Assembly (NCBI GenBank): GCA_949300365.1
Contig: CASGEC010000002.1
Coordinates: 68,961-132,960, forward strand
Source of the DNA: an uncultured Bacillota bacterium
Lineage (GTDB): Bacteria > Bacillota_I > Bacilli_A > RFN20 > CAG-288
Reading direction: 5' to 3'
DNA: 64,000 nucleotides
Below the pieces are notes generated by a model. The model saw only the letters and a list, made by a program, of their open reading frames with translations. It was not told where the DNA came from and made no database searches. A program made the translations under genes and the position numbers. Shown here one piece after another: positions 40,476 through 49,084 of this stretch; positions within the stretch are counted from its first letter, which is position 1; each line of letters begins with the position of its first letter.

Positions 40476-40934
40476 ATGAATCCGGAAACATTGAAAAAGG
40501 TTGGGGAAGTCCTGAAAGAGGAGGCTCAGAAAGAGGGCCTAGAGCTTGTCAGCGTCCGTTTCTTCAACGACAGTCTCAACGGCCCGACACTGGAAGTCCT
40601 TATCGATCACGACTACCAGATCACGATGGATGAGATCTCCCTCTATACCGAAAAGGTCTCGCCGCTTCTCGATGCCATTCCCGGCCTTGAGGAAAGCTAC
40701 CTTCTGGATATCTCTTCCGGAGGGGGCGAGAAGCAAATTCCCTTCGCGGATCTGGGAAAGCTCGTCGGTCACTATCTCGATATCGTCCTCAAGGATGGAC
40801 GCAAGGAGACGATGAAGCTTCTCAAGGTCGAGGACGGGAAAGCGGAATTCGTTTATTTCATCAAGGGACGCCGCAAGAAGGAAGTCCTCATGGAAGATGA
40901 CATTCGTTCGATGAAAATGGGTTATAAAGCCTAA
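40476..40934 (+). CDS. rimP: Ribosome maturation factor RimP
   Basis: 152 residues, normal length. The N-terminal alpha/beta domain holds GLELVSVRF, LEVLIDHDYQITMDEISLYT and PGLEESYLLDISSGG; the C-terminal SH3-like barrel follows (KLVGHYLDIVLKDGRKE). It helps assemble the 30S subunit (16S rRNA 3' domain). First gene of the operon; nusA starts directly after its stop. Confidence 0.93.
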   Translation: MNPETLKKVGEVLKEEAQKEGLELVSVRFFNDSLNGPTLEVLIDHDYQITMDEISLYTEKVSPLLDAIPGLEESYLLDISSGGGEKQIPFADLGKLVGHYLDIVLKDGRKETMKLLKVEDGKAEFVYFIKGRRKKEVLMEDDIRSMKMGYKA

Positions 40935-42860
40935 ATGGCCAATGGAGGAATGCAAGAAATGCCCGAAGAAGTCAAGACAGAAGAAGTCGTGAAGAAGAGA
41001 AGAGGTCGTAAGCCCAAGGCTCTTGAGGAGCCCAAGAAGATCACCGGAAAGGTCGACAGCAACCGCTTTATCCTCGCTGCCGGCGATATCGAGAAGGATC
41101 TTCTCGTCAAGGCCAACGACGTCACCGGAATCCTGATCCAGACGATGGAACAGGCCTATCTTGAGTGGTCCTATCCTGGACTTTTCAAGGATAGGGACAA
41201 TCCCGATCCAGCCAAGTCCCTTATCCGCTGCGAGGTCGAGTTCGAAAACGACTTCAGCAAGTTCAAGATCTACGACATCAAGACCGTCACCCTCGATGAC
41301 GAAATCGTCGATGATGCCTATCAGATTTCCCCGGAGGATGCTGCCCAGTACAAGGAGAATCCCCAGGTCGGCGATGTCATCCGCATCCCCTTTGATGTCT
41401 CCAAGCTCGACAAGGCCTATGTCCGCCGCGTCAAGCAGCTCTTTCAGAGCCATCTCAAGGACGCCTCCAAGCAGGCTATCCTTTCTGTCTATTCCGATCG
41501 CATCGGCCAGCTGATCGAGGGAACGGTCACCAGAGTCGAACCCAATTCCAATACCTATGAGCTTTCTTTCGGAAAGGCCGTCGGATTCCTCAGGCGCAAC
41601 AATCTCATTCCCAACGACAAATTCGTCACGCAGGACCGCGTCCTCGTCTATCTCAGCGACGTTTCCGAAAAGAGCAATCCGCCGAGCCTTGTCATCTCCC
41701 GCAGCAGCGACAAGTTCATGGCCAAGCTTTTCGAAAGGGCCATTCCGGAGCTCTCCACGGGCGAAGTCGAGATCAAGGGCATCGCCAGGGAAGCCGGAAG
41801 AAGGACCAAGATCTTCGTCTACAGCCGCTATAAGAACATCGATCCGGTCGGAACCTGCCTCGGCATCGAATCCAACCGTATCCGCAGCGTCCTTAATGAG
41901 GTCCACGGCGAGAAGGTCGACGTCCTCCGCTATGAGGACAACAAGGCTCTACAGATTTTGGAGGCCATGAAGCCGGCGGCGGTCATCGGCCTTAGCTGCC
42001 CCGAGGATTTCTTCGACGAGAACGTCCACTATGACGAGCTTGAGAAGGAAGAGGGCTATGAATTCCCCCATATCGTCGCCGTCGTCAGCAACGGAAGCCA
42101 GGGCATCGCCATCGGTACTGGCGGTGTCAATGTCCGTCTTGCCAGCCAGCTTACCCAGTGCACCATTTCCGTCCTTCAGGCCGATGAGGCCATCCGTCAG
42201 GGCGTGAAGTACGATTCCGTCTCCGACATCATCGAGAAGGCCAAGGCCTGGAAGGAAAGACAGGAAGCCCTCGATAAGGCCGCCTCTGCCTCTGCGGAAG
42301 AAAAGCCTGTCGAGGAAGAAAAGCCTGTCCTTGAGGAGAGTGCTCCTGCTCCTGTCGAAGAGGAGATGAGCAAGGCCCCTGTCGTCGAGACTTCTGCCCC
42401 TGCTGTGGAGACGCCTGTTTCTACGGAAACTCCTGTCGTTGAGGAAAAGCCTGTCGAGAAGGAGCCTACAAAGCCCGAAGTCGACGAGAGCAAGCTTGCT
42501 CCGAAGGTCGATTCCACCACGACCGAGATGAAGGAAGCCCCGATCCAGCACGTCGAGATCCGCAACAAGCCGAAGATTTCCCTCTCCGATCTCGAAGAGG
42601 CCCTGAGCCAGAAGAAGGGACCCAGCGAGACCCGCTCCTACAAGAAGCGCTATCGGAGAAACGACGAACAGCAGACTGCCACCAAGGACGAACCCAGCAA
42701 GGCCGCCACGGCGACTGCCATGCCGATCTATACCGACGAGGAACTCAAGGCGATGGAGGAGCAGGAGGCGATGATGGACGAGAACGACTACGACTCCTAC
42801 GATGAGGATCTCGAGCAGTACGATTACTACGAGGACGACGAAGACAAGAAGAGGAACTGA
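40935..42860 (+). CDS. nusA: Transcription factor NusA with long acidic tail
   Basis: 641 residues, longer than the 350-500 usual in Firmicutes. A 35-residue basic lead with KKRRGRKPK precedes the N-terminal RNA-polymerase-binding domain; then S1, KH1 and KH2 domains (GRRTKIFVYSR, GTCLGIESNRIRSVLNEV, GIAIGTGGVNVRLASQL). From about residue 435 the protein is a low-complexity Glu/Pro/Val tail with repeated EEKPVEE units and an Asp/Tyr-rich end. The core controls pausing and termination; the tail has no recognised domain. Start follows the rimP stop with no gap. Confidence 0.93.
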   Translation: MANGGMQEMPEEVKTEEVVKKRRGRKPKALEEPKKITGKVDSNRFILAAGDIEKDLLVKANDVTGILIQTMEQAYLEWSYPGLFKDRDNPDPAKSLIRCEVEFENDFSKFKIYDIKTVTLDDEIVDDAYQISPEDAAQYKENPQVGDVIRIPFDVSKLDKAYVRRVKQLFQSHLKDASKQAILSVYSDRIGQLIEGTVTRVEPNSNTYELSFGKAVGFLRRNNLIPNDKFVTQDRVLVYLSDVSEKSNPPSLVISRSSDKFMAKLFERAIPELSTGEVEIKGIAREAGRRTKIFVYSRYKNIDPVGTCLGIESNRIRSVLNEVHGEKVDVLRYEDNKALQILEAMKPAAVIGLSCPEDFFDENVHYDELEKEEGYEFPHIVAVVSNGSQGIAIGTGGVNVRLASQLTQCTISVLQADEAIRQGVKYDSVSDIIEKAKAWKERQEALDKAASASAEEKPVEEEKPVLEESAPAPVEEEMSKAPVVETSAPAVETPVSTETPVVEEKPVEKEPTKPEVDESKLAPKVDSTTTEMKEAPIQHVEIRNKPKISLSDLEEALSQKKGPSETRSYKKRYRRNDEQQTATKDEPSKAATATAMPIYTDEELKAMEEQEAMMDENDYDSYDEDLEQYDYYEDDEDKKRN

Positions 42861-43111
42861 TGAAGGAAGTCGTCGAAAGAATGGACATCCTTTCCCGGAA
42901 ACGCTATCCCAGGGAAAGGCTGATACGTCTGGTAAGGAAAGAGGACGTCTTTGTCCTTGATCCTGCTAACGCCCTTCCTGGAAGAGGCTATTACCTCCTT
43001 CGGGAAAGGGTGAGTATCGAACGATTGAAGAAGAAGAACGTCCTTCTCCGCTATTCGAAGAAGACAGACTATCCGAAGCTGTTTGAAGAGCTGGAGGGCC
43101 TGATTGGATGA
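42860..43111 (+). CDS. ylxR: YlxR (RnpM) family RNA-binding protein
   Basis: 83 residues. RKRYPRERLIRLVRKED and GRGYYLL are a variant of the YlxR motif pattern (the usual CxxC-like start is missing). The family binds RNA and the RNase P RNA in Bacillus. One-base overlap with nusA, and the stop overlaps ylxQ. Confidence 0.8.
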   Translation: MKEVVERMDILSRKRYPRERLIRLVRKEDVFVLDPANALPGRGYYLLRERVSIERLKKKNVLLRYSKKTDYPKLFEELEGLIG

Positions 43112-43434
43112 GCGAGAAGCTTCTAGCCTATCTGGGCTTTGCCCGGCGGATGAAAAAGCTCTATGCCGGCATGGCCCTGGAGAAGAAGCTTGAGGAAGGA
43201 AAGGTCTCCCTTCTTCTTCTCTTTCCCAGCGTTACGGACAAGAGCCGGGAAAAACTGACAAGACGGGACGACAAAGTCATGTGTCGGGACGTCGGAGAGA
43301 TCGACTTTGCTCGGCTAGGCCTAAAAAGCTGCAAGGCCCTTGGCATCGGCGATGAAGGCCTGGCAAAGGCGATCATCCATGTCCTGGATGAAAAGGAGGT
43401 TGAAGATGAGCGACAAGAGAAACAGACGCGATAG
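43108..43434 (+). CDS. ylxQ: L7Ae-family ribosomal protein YlxQ
   Basis: 108 residues, beginning MSEKLLAYLGFARRMKKLYAG. The layout matches YlxQ, a kink-turn RNA-binding L7Ae/L30e relative always found between ylxR and infB. The usual G-x-(N/K) RNA-contact loop near the start is altered. Overlaps infB by 29 bases. Confidence 0.75.
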   Translation: MSEKLLAYLGFARRMKKLYAGMALEKKLEEGKVSLLLLFPSVTDKSREKLTRRDDKVMCRDVGEIDFARLGLKSCKALGIGDEGLAKAIIHVLDEKEVEDERQEKQTR

Positions 43435-45226
43435 GAACGGGGGCAAGCCCGGATTCGGAAAGAAGAACAAATCCCAGGTCGAAAACGGTGTCTTCGTCTA
43501 TTCCGGACCGATAACCCTGGACCAGCTTTGCAAGCGGATCAGCATTCCCGCGGCGGAAGTCATCAAGGGCTTCCTTATGCAGGGAAAGATGATTTCGCTC
43601 AATACCATCCTTTCCGACGAGCTGATCGCCGAGGTCTGCCTGGAACACGATCTCGACTTCCGGAAGGAAGAGGGCGCAATCCCGGACGATTTCACCAAGG
43701 CGAACATCTTCAACAAGGAGAAGGACAAGGATGAACGGCCTCCGGTCGTCACCATCATGGGCCACGTCGACCACGGAAAGACGACCTTGATCGACACGAT
43801 CCGCCATTCTTCCATCACGGCCGGCGAACACGGCGGCATCACCCAGGAGATCGGCGCCTACCAGAAGACCGTCAACGGAAAGAAGATCACCTTCATCGAT
43901 ACTCCTGGCCATGAAGCCTTCACTGCGATGCGCGCCCGCGGCGCCTCGGTCACGGATATCGTCGTCCTCGTCGTTGCTGCCGATGATGGCGTCAAGCCGC
44001 AGACCATCGAGGCCATCGACCACGCCAAGGCCGCCAAGGTTCCGATCATTGTCGCCATCAACAAGATCGACAAGCCCGGCGCCAATCCCGAAAAGGTCAA
44101 GAGCGAGCTTTCCAATCAGGGCCTTCTCTGCGAGGAGTGGGGTGGCGATACGATGATGTTTGAAATCTCCGCCAAGAAGAACATCGGCGTCGACAAGCTT
44201 CTCGAGGGTATCCTCGACCTTGCGGAACTGATGGACCTCAAGGCCAATAACGAAGCCCCTGCCGCCGGTTCGGTCATCGAGGCAAGACTTGACAAGAAGG
44301 AAGGAAGCAAGGCCACACTCCTTGTCCAAAATGGAAGTCTCCATGTCGGCGATTATCTCGCTGTCGGTGAATTCTATTGCAAGGTGAGGAAGATGACCAA
44401 CGAATACGACAAGTCCCTCAAGGTCGCTCTTCCTTCGACCCCTGTTGCCGTGACGGGCCTTTCCGGTGTTCCTGTCGCCGGTGATCGTTTCCTCTGCTTC
44501 CCCTCCGAGAAGGATGCCCGCGATGCCGCCAACCGCCGCGCCCAGGCTCTCATCGGCCATTCCGAGAAGGGTGTCAGCCTTGCCGACATCGCCAACGATG
44601 CCGCAAGCGGCGAGACGCCGAGGATCAACCTCATTGTCAAGGCCGATACCCAGGGAACCAGCGAAGCCATCCGTTCCTCCCTTGAGAAGATCAACGTTCC
44701 TGGAACGAAGCTGCAGATCATCCATTGCGCTTCCGGCGATGTCAACCAAGGCGACATCGTCCTTGCCTCCGCTTCCCAGGCCGTTGTCCTGGCTTTCGCG
44801 GTCAAGGTCTCGGCCGCCGTCAAGGACGAGGCCAAGCAGAAGAAGGTCGAAATCCGCGAATACAACATCATCTATCATCTTCTCGAGGAGGTCGAGGCGG
44901 CTCTCCGCGGCAAGCTCGGACCGGTCTATGAGGAAGTCGTCTACGGCCACGCCGAGGTGCGAAACCTCTTCAAGGCGAGCAAGGTCGGCCAGATTCTCGG
45001 TCTCTATGTCACCGACGGAAAGTTCAAGAACACGGCCCATGTCCGCGTCTACCGCAACAAGGAGATGGTCTTGGATACGAAGCTGACCTCCCTCAAGCGT
45101 TTCAAGGACGATGCCAAGGAAGTCCTCCAGGGCTTTGAATGCGGCGCGACCCTCGATGACAAGTTCAATTGCGAGGTCGGCGATATCCTTGAGGCCTATG
45201 GCCAGGAAGAGGTGAAGAATGGCTGA
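43406..45226 (+). CDS. infB: Translation initiation factor IF-2
   Basis: 606 residues from the ATG at 43,406, chosen for the AAAAGGAGG site; an upstream frame is a shadow of ylxQ. After a short basic N-terminus comes the IF2N-like segment, then the G domain with [17 protein letters not shown] and NKIDKPGA, followed by domains II, III ([16 protein letters not shown]) and the fMet-tRNA-binding domain IV. It brings initiator tRNA to the 30S subunit. The short N-terminal region is typical of Mollicutes-like lineages. Confidence 0.97.
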   Translation: MSDKRNRRDRNGGKPGFGKKNKSQVENGVFVYSGPITLDQLCKRISIPAAEVIKGFLMQGKMISLNTILSDELIAEVCLEHDLDFRKEEGAIPDDFTKANIFNKEKDKDERPPVVTIMGHVDHGKTTLIDTIRHSSITAGEHGGITQEIGAYQKTVNGKKITFIDTPGHEAFTAMRARGASVTDIVVLVVAADDGVKPQTIEAIDHAKAAKVPIIVAINKIDKPGANPEKVKSELSNQGLLCEEWGGDTMMFEISAKKNIGVDKLLEGILDLAELMDLKANNEAPAAGSVIEARLDKKEGSKATLLVQNGSLHVGDYLAVGEFYCKVRKMTNEYDKSLKVALPSTPVAVTGLSGVPVAGDRFLCFPSEKDARDAANRRAQALIGHSEKGVSLADIANDAASGETPRINLIVKADTQGTSEAIRSSLEKINVPGTKLQIIHCASGDVNQGDIVLASASQAVVLAFAVKVSAAVKDEAKQKKVEIREYNIIYHLLEEVEAALRGKLGPVYEEVVYGHAEVRNLFKASKVGQILGLYVTDGKFKNTAHVRVYRNKEMVLDTKLTSLKRFKDDAKEVLQGFECGATLDDKFNCEVGDILEAYGQEEVKNG

Positions 45227-45668
45227 CAAGAAGGGACGCGTCCAGGAAATCATCCAGAGGGATGTCTCCGAGATCATCCTCTACGAGCTCAAGAGCCCCC
45301 TTTGCCAATACGCCTCCATCAACGAGGTAAGGATGACGAAGGACTATTCCTATTGCAAGTTCTATGTCACGCACATGGATCCTTCCAAGACGGATGTCCT
45401 TGTCGACTTCCTCAACACCAACGCCAAGAAGATCCGCGCTCTGTTGAGCAAGAAGCTTTCCATCTACAAGACGCCGGAGCTTTCCTTCTACAAGGACGAG
45501 GTCTATGAAAAGGCTCGGCATATCGATCTGGTCATCCAGAATGCCTTGGCCAAGAAGCCGGTGACGCTCAAGGACCTTGAGAAGGAAGAGAAGAAGAAAA
45601 AGCCGGCAGCAAAGAAAACAGCAACAAAGAAGACAACCAAAAAGACGACAAAGAAGCCGGAAGCTTAA
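45219..45668 (+). CDS. rbfA: Ribosome-binding factor A
   Basis: 149 residues: the KH-type fold spans residues 1-110 (IIQRDVSEIILYELKSP, ASINEVRMTKDYSYCKFYV), followed by a lysine/threonine-rich tail (KKTATKKTTKKTTKKPEA) not usually this long. It assists maturation of the 16S 5' end. Overlaps infB by eight bases and is the last gene of the operon. Confidence 0.92.
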   Translation: MADKKGRVQEIIQRDVSEIILYELKSPLCQYASINEVRMTKDYSYCKFYVTHMDPSKTDVLVDFLNTNAKKIRALLSKKLSIYKTPELSFYKDEVYEKARHIDLVIQNALAKKPVTLKDLEKEEKKKKPAAKKTATKKTTKKTTKKPEA

Positions 45669-45690
45669 GTATTTCCTAAAAAGCAATCCT

Positions 45691-45712
45691 AACGCCCTTC
45701 GGGGCGTTTTTT
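45691..45712. terminator. Terminator after rbfA
   Basis: AACGCCC-TTCG-GGGCGTT followed by TTTTT, a compact stem with a stable TTCG loop, placed between the convergent rbfA and ribF genes. Confidence 0.92.
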
Positions 45713-45717
45713 CTTGA

Positions 45718-46605
45718 CTAGAAGGAACAGCGCCTCGCGTCCAGGGTCAGCTGCCTTCTAAGCTCGTCAAGGGAGGAGAACTTTTTCTGGTCCCGGATCT
45801 TCTCAAGGAAGGTGACGGCTATAGTCTTTCCGTAGAGGTCGCCGTGATAGGAAAGGACGTGGGTCTCAAGGAACCTGGTCGCCGTTTCGTCGATGGTGGG
45901 GTGTGTTCCGATGTTTGTCATAGAGGGATAGGTCTTTCCATCGATAGTGGTCCTTGTCTTATAGACACCACAGGGTGGATAGACCTTTTCTATCAGAAGG
46001 GGAAGGTTTGCTGTTGGGAAGCCGAGAAGATGGCCGTTTCCCTTTCCGTGGATGACTTTTCCAAGGGCGAAGAAAGGAGCACCAAGAAGCCTGTTTGCTT
46101 CCGTGATGTCACCCATACGAATCGTTTCCTTGATCCGGGTGGAAGAGATCTTTCCCTTTTCGTCCTGGCTCAGGGGGAGGATGATGACCGGGATATCCTT
46201 GACGGCAGAAGGGATATCCTTTGCCTTACCAAGGGCCATCCTTCCAAAGGTGAAGTCCTCGCCGACGACGATGAGGCGGGGGTGCGAAGAGGAAAGGAAA
46301 GAGAGGAATTCGTCCTTGTCGGCATTTCGTGTCCTTTCGTCGAAGGGAAGGATATAGGTCGTCTCGATTCCGGCCTGCTCAAAAAGAAGATGCCTCTCCT
46401 CAGGCGTATAAAGGAGTGTCTTGTCTCTCCGAAAAGAAAGCATTTCCTTGGGATCGAATGTCAAAAGGGTGGGTTTATGGTTGTCCTTGAGGCATTGGGA
46501 AAGAAGGAGGCGGTGACCGACATGGAGACCGTCGAAGAAGCCGATAGCAAGATCCCTTCCGGAAAGGTCGAGCTTCTCGTCAAGGGAGATTTGTCTTTCA
46601 ATCAT
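45718..46605 (-). CDS. ribF: Bifunctional riboflavin kinase / FAD synthetase
   Basis: 295 residues from the ATG at 46,603-46,605 (GAGG site upstream). The N-terminal nucleotidyltransferase has IGFFDGLHVGH and the downstream ISSTRIK; the C-terminal riboflavin kinase has GKGNGHLLGFPTANLP and GVY. It makes FMN and FAD from riboflavin and ATP. Overlaps truB by eight bases. In the common Bacilli order truB-ribF follow rbfA on the same strand; here the pair is on the opposite strand. Confidence 0.95.
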   Translation of the reverse strand: MIERQISLDEKLDLSGRDLAIGFFDGLHVGHRLLLSQCLKDNHKPTLLTFDPKEMLSFRRDKTLLYTPEERHLLFEQAGIETTYILPFDERTRNADKDEFLSFLSSSHPRLIVVGEDFTFGRMALGKAKDIPSAVKDIPVIILPLSQDEKGKISSTRIKETIRMGDITEANRLLGAPFFALGKVIHGKGNGHLLGFPTANLPLLIEKVYPPCGVYKTRTTIDGKTYPSMTNIGTHPTIDETATRFLETHVLSYHGDLYGKTIAVTFLEKIRDQKKFSSLDELRRQLTLDARRCSF

Positions 46606-47467
46606 GGGCGAAACCTCGATAGCAGCGATAGGTGTCTTGCTCCTTTTTGTAGAGAGCAATCCGGGTGTTGCTTTCTCTAAGGAGAAGATAGGGAGCGGAT
46701 TCGTTGAGCCTAAGGGAAAGGCCGTTTCTTGCCTTCCTTGCCTGCTCCGGATTCAATTCCAGGGTTTTTAGGCCAGGGATACAGAAAGTGGGCGAAAGAA
46801 GGGAAGCAGAAGGAATGTCTTCCATGGAAATGGCATCCTCGACAGAAAGGGAAGGAATCCTTGTCCTTCTTAAAGAGAGCAGGTAACCGACCGTGTTCAA
46901 TTTCCTGGCGATATCCTGCCCAAGGGAGCGGATATAGGTTCCCTTGCTGACTGTTGTCCTAAAGGTGATTTGCTTGGCTTCCTTGTCATAAGAAACAAGT
47001 TCCATGTGGGAAACCGTGATGGAAATTGGCTTTTGCGTGAACTCGATTCCTTCACGGGCCAAATCGTAGGCTCTCTTTCCATCGATCCACTTGGCGCTAT
47101 AGCGAGGTGGCATCTGCTTTGATTGCCCGAGGAAGGAATTTAGGACCGCTTTGATCTCGGTTTTATCAAGCGGTGGGACTGGCTGGTCCAAAAGAACATT
47201 GCCACACCGGTCCAATGTGTCCCTCTCCTGACCAAGCTGGATTGTGGCCTCATAGGTCTTGGGACTATCCGGAACAAGGGAAAGGAGCTTTGTCGCTTCG
47301 CCGATAGCCAGAAGAAGAAGGCCGCTGGCAAAGGGGTCGAGTGTCCCAAGATGGCCGACCCGGCGGGTATTGAAAGCTTTCTTGGCTTGGATATCGACAT
47401 ATGTGGAGGTGACGTCCTCCTTCTTGTCCACAAGAAGGAAGCCGAAGGCGTCGCTGTTCATTTTCAT
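46598..47467 (-). CDS. truB: tRNA pseudouridine-55 synthase
   Basis: 289 residues, normal length. GHLGTLDPFASGLL holds the catalytic Asp (about D44); KTYEATIQLGQERDTLD and KWIDGKRAYDLAREG are further family motifs, and YIRSLGQDIARKLN is at the 3' part of the core. It makes pseudouridine 55 in the T arm of tRNAs. Two ATG starts are possible (47,467 or 47,461); both lie within a few bases of a TATACT box, so the message is leaderless or nearly so. Confidence 0.95.
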   Translation of the reverse strand: MKMNSDAFGFLLVDKKEDVTSTYVDIQAKKAFNTRRVGHLGTLDPFASGLLLLAIGEATKLLSLVPDSPKTYEATIQLGQERDTLDRCGNVLLDQPVPPLDKTEIKAVLNSFLGQSKQMPPRYSAKWIDGKRAYDLAREGIEFTQKPISITVSHMELVSYDKEAKQITFRTTVSKGTYIRSLGQDIARKLNTVGYLLSLRRTRIPSLSVEDAISMEDIPSASLLSPTFCIPGLKTLELNPEQARKARNGLSLRLNESAPYLLLRESNTRIALYKKEQDTYRCYRGFAHD

Positions 47468-47475
47468 TTCCGAAA

Positions 47476-47484
47476 TAGTATAAT
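47476..47484. promoter_or_regulatory. Overlapping divergent -10 boxes for truB and ttcA
   Basis: TATAAT at 47,479-47,484 points to ttcA (ATG at 47,495) and TATACT, the reverse of 47,476-47,481, points to truB (ATG at 47,467 or 47,461). The expected start sites lie within about 0-8 bases of the start codons, and neither gene has a good ribosome site. Confidence 0.6.
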
Positions 47485-47494
47485 CCTATGCGCT

Positions 47495-48649
47495 ATGGAT
47501 AACAGCAATCAACTTCGCAAACGGCTTCTTGCCGCTTTAAGGAAGGCAGACTACGACTATGGCCTTATCAACGATGGGGACAAGATCCTTGTCGGCCTTT
47601 CCGGGGGCAAGGATTCCCTCGCCCTTTTGGACCTTCTTTCCGTCTATCGGAAGTTCCCGGGCAAGAACTTCTCCCTTTCGGCCATCCATCTGGACTTCGG
47701 CTTTCCGGCAGTCGATTTTACGCCGGTCGAGCGTTTCGTCCATGACCTGGGAATCGAATATATCCCTTACGAGGCCAAGGAAGTCTATGGCATCCTCAAG
47801 GACAACAGCAATCCCAAGACCCACCTCCTTCCCTGTTCCATCTGCTCCAGGATGCGCAAGGCCATCGTCAACAAGGCGGCCAATCGGCTTGGCTTTTCCA
47901 AGGTCGCTTTCGCCCATCACATGGACGATGCCATCGAGACCCTCTTCCTCAACATGGCCTATGGTTCCCGCATCGCCACCTTCGAGCCGAAGATGTTCCT
48001 CGAGAATGCCAAAATCGAATTCATAAGACCCTTGATCTACGTTAGGGAAAACCAGATCGTCCGCTACGTCCGCGCCCGCAATCTTCCCATCGCCAAGAAT
48101 TCCTGCGGCAACGACAAGAAGACCCAGCGCGAAAGCATGAAGAAGTTCCTCGCTGCGCTCTACGAGAAGATCCCCGATGCCGAAAGCAACTTCGCGAACA
48201 TGCTTTCCAACTATGATTCCTTCCAGCTTTTCTTCGATCGCTATGGCGCCCATCCCCGCTCGAACATCGAAGTCAAGCGCTGCTATACCGGAAGGGACAT
48301 GCTGGATATCGCCAAGGTCGGGAAAAGGACGATGACGGAAGACGATTTCGAAAAAGGAACCTGTCTCTACTATCTCCTGAGAAAGGAAGACAAGCCTATC
48401 GCCTATCTTAAGGCCCAGGAGAATTTGGACTTCTCTGTCGACATCCAATACCTGGAAAGGATTCCGGAAAGCCAGATGGAGGATGTGACGACTCTTCTGG
48501 ATATCTTCGAGAAGAACCTCTCGATGCGCCATGTCCCACGGGAGATAAGCTATTGCGGAAAGAAAAACAAGGACGTCTTCCTCGCCTTTGGATATGTAAG
48601 CGATGGGACAGTCCTGAAAAAGAAGGTGACCAAGGCCCTGAAGATGTAA
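47495..48649 (+). CDS. ttcA: TtcA-like tRNA sulfurtransferase / PP-loop ATPase
   Basis: 384 residues. PP-loop ILVGLSGGKDSLAL (about 31-44), then CSICSRMRK with the two cysteines of the TtcA type, and HHMDDAIETLFLNMAYG. TtcA uses an Fe-S cluster and cysteine-derived sulfur to make 2-thiocytidine 32 in tRNA. A C-terminal extension of about 100 residues follows the core. The start is the ATG at 47,495; a longer frame would run through the truB promoter. Confidence 0.82.
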   Translation: MDNSNQLRKRLLAALRKADYDYGLINDGDKILVGLSGGKDSLALLDLLSVYRKFPGKNFSLSAIHLDFGFPAVDFTPVERFVHDLGIEYIPYEAKEVYGILKDNSNPKTHLLPCSICSRMRKAIVNKAANRLGFSKVAFAHHMDDAIETLFLNMAYGSRIATFEPKMFLENAKIEFIRPLIYVRENQIVRYVRARNLPIAKNSCGNDKKTQRESMKKFLAALYEKIPDAESNFANMLSNYDSFQLFFDRYGAHPRSNIEVKRCYTGRDMLDIAKVGKRTMTEDDFEKGTCLYYLLRKEDKPIAYLKAQENLDFSVDIQYLERIPESQMEDVTTLLDIFEKNLSMRHVPREISYCGKKNKDVFLAFGYVSDGTVLKKKVTKALKM

Positions 48650-48772
48650 ATTCCTCTTTCCTTTTTGCCTTGGATACTTTATAATTCCTTCTTGCACCAC
48701 GACTGGAATAAGGCTTGTCCCTCAAGCACCTGCCTCTGGTCCCGGCGCAGAAAGAAAAAGAGGTAAGAGACA

Positions 48773-49045
48773 ATGGCTCTCACGAAGGAAGAGAAGACAA
48801 AGGCGATCGTCGCCAACCGCAGGAACGAGAAGGACACCGGTTCCACCGAAGTCCAGATCGCTATTCTCACCGAGAAGATCAAGAAGCTGACAATCCACAT
48901 GACCAACAACACCCACGACTACTCCTCCAAGCGCGGCATGGACAAGATCATCGCCCGCCGCAAGAAGCTCCTTGCCTATCTCAAGCGGGAGAATCCCGAG
49001 AAGTACGACGCCGTCCTCAAGTCCATCAAGAACAAGAAGAACTAA
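48773..49045 (+). CDS. rpsO: 30S ribosomal protein S15
   Basis: 90 residues, normal length (MALTKEEKTKAIVANRRNEK, DTGSTEVQIAILTEKI, HDYSSKRGMDKIIARRKKLL). It binds the 16S central domain early in assembly. A TATAAT box at 48,680 gives a leader of about 85 bases that could hold the S15 self-control structure. The ribosome site is AGAGGTAAG. Confidence 0.96.
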   Translation: MALTKEEKTKAIVANRRNEKDTGSTEVQIAILTEKIKKLTIHMTNNTHDYSSKRGMDKIIARRKKLLAYLKRENPEKYDAVLKSIKNKKN

Positions 49046-49054
49046 GGACACCAG

Positions 49055-49076
49055 GGATCGGGAAACCGGTCCTTTT
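49055..49076 (+). terminator. rpsO terminator
   Basis: GGATCGG-GAAA-CCGGTCC followed by TTTT, ten bases after the rpsO stop. Confidence 0.75.
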
Positions 49077-49084
49077 CCTTTGCT

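Noticed and set aside
43373..45277. 634-aa minus-strand frame opposite infB
   Set aside because: Antisense shadow; infB has all G-domain motifs on the plus strand.
47351..47494. Longer N-terminus for TtcA
   Set aside because: It would read through the truB start and shared promoter; the ATG at 47,495 gives the usual TtcA start.
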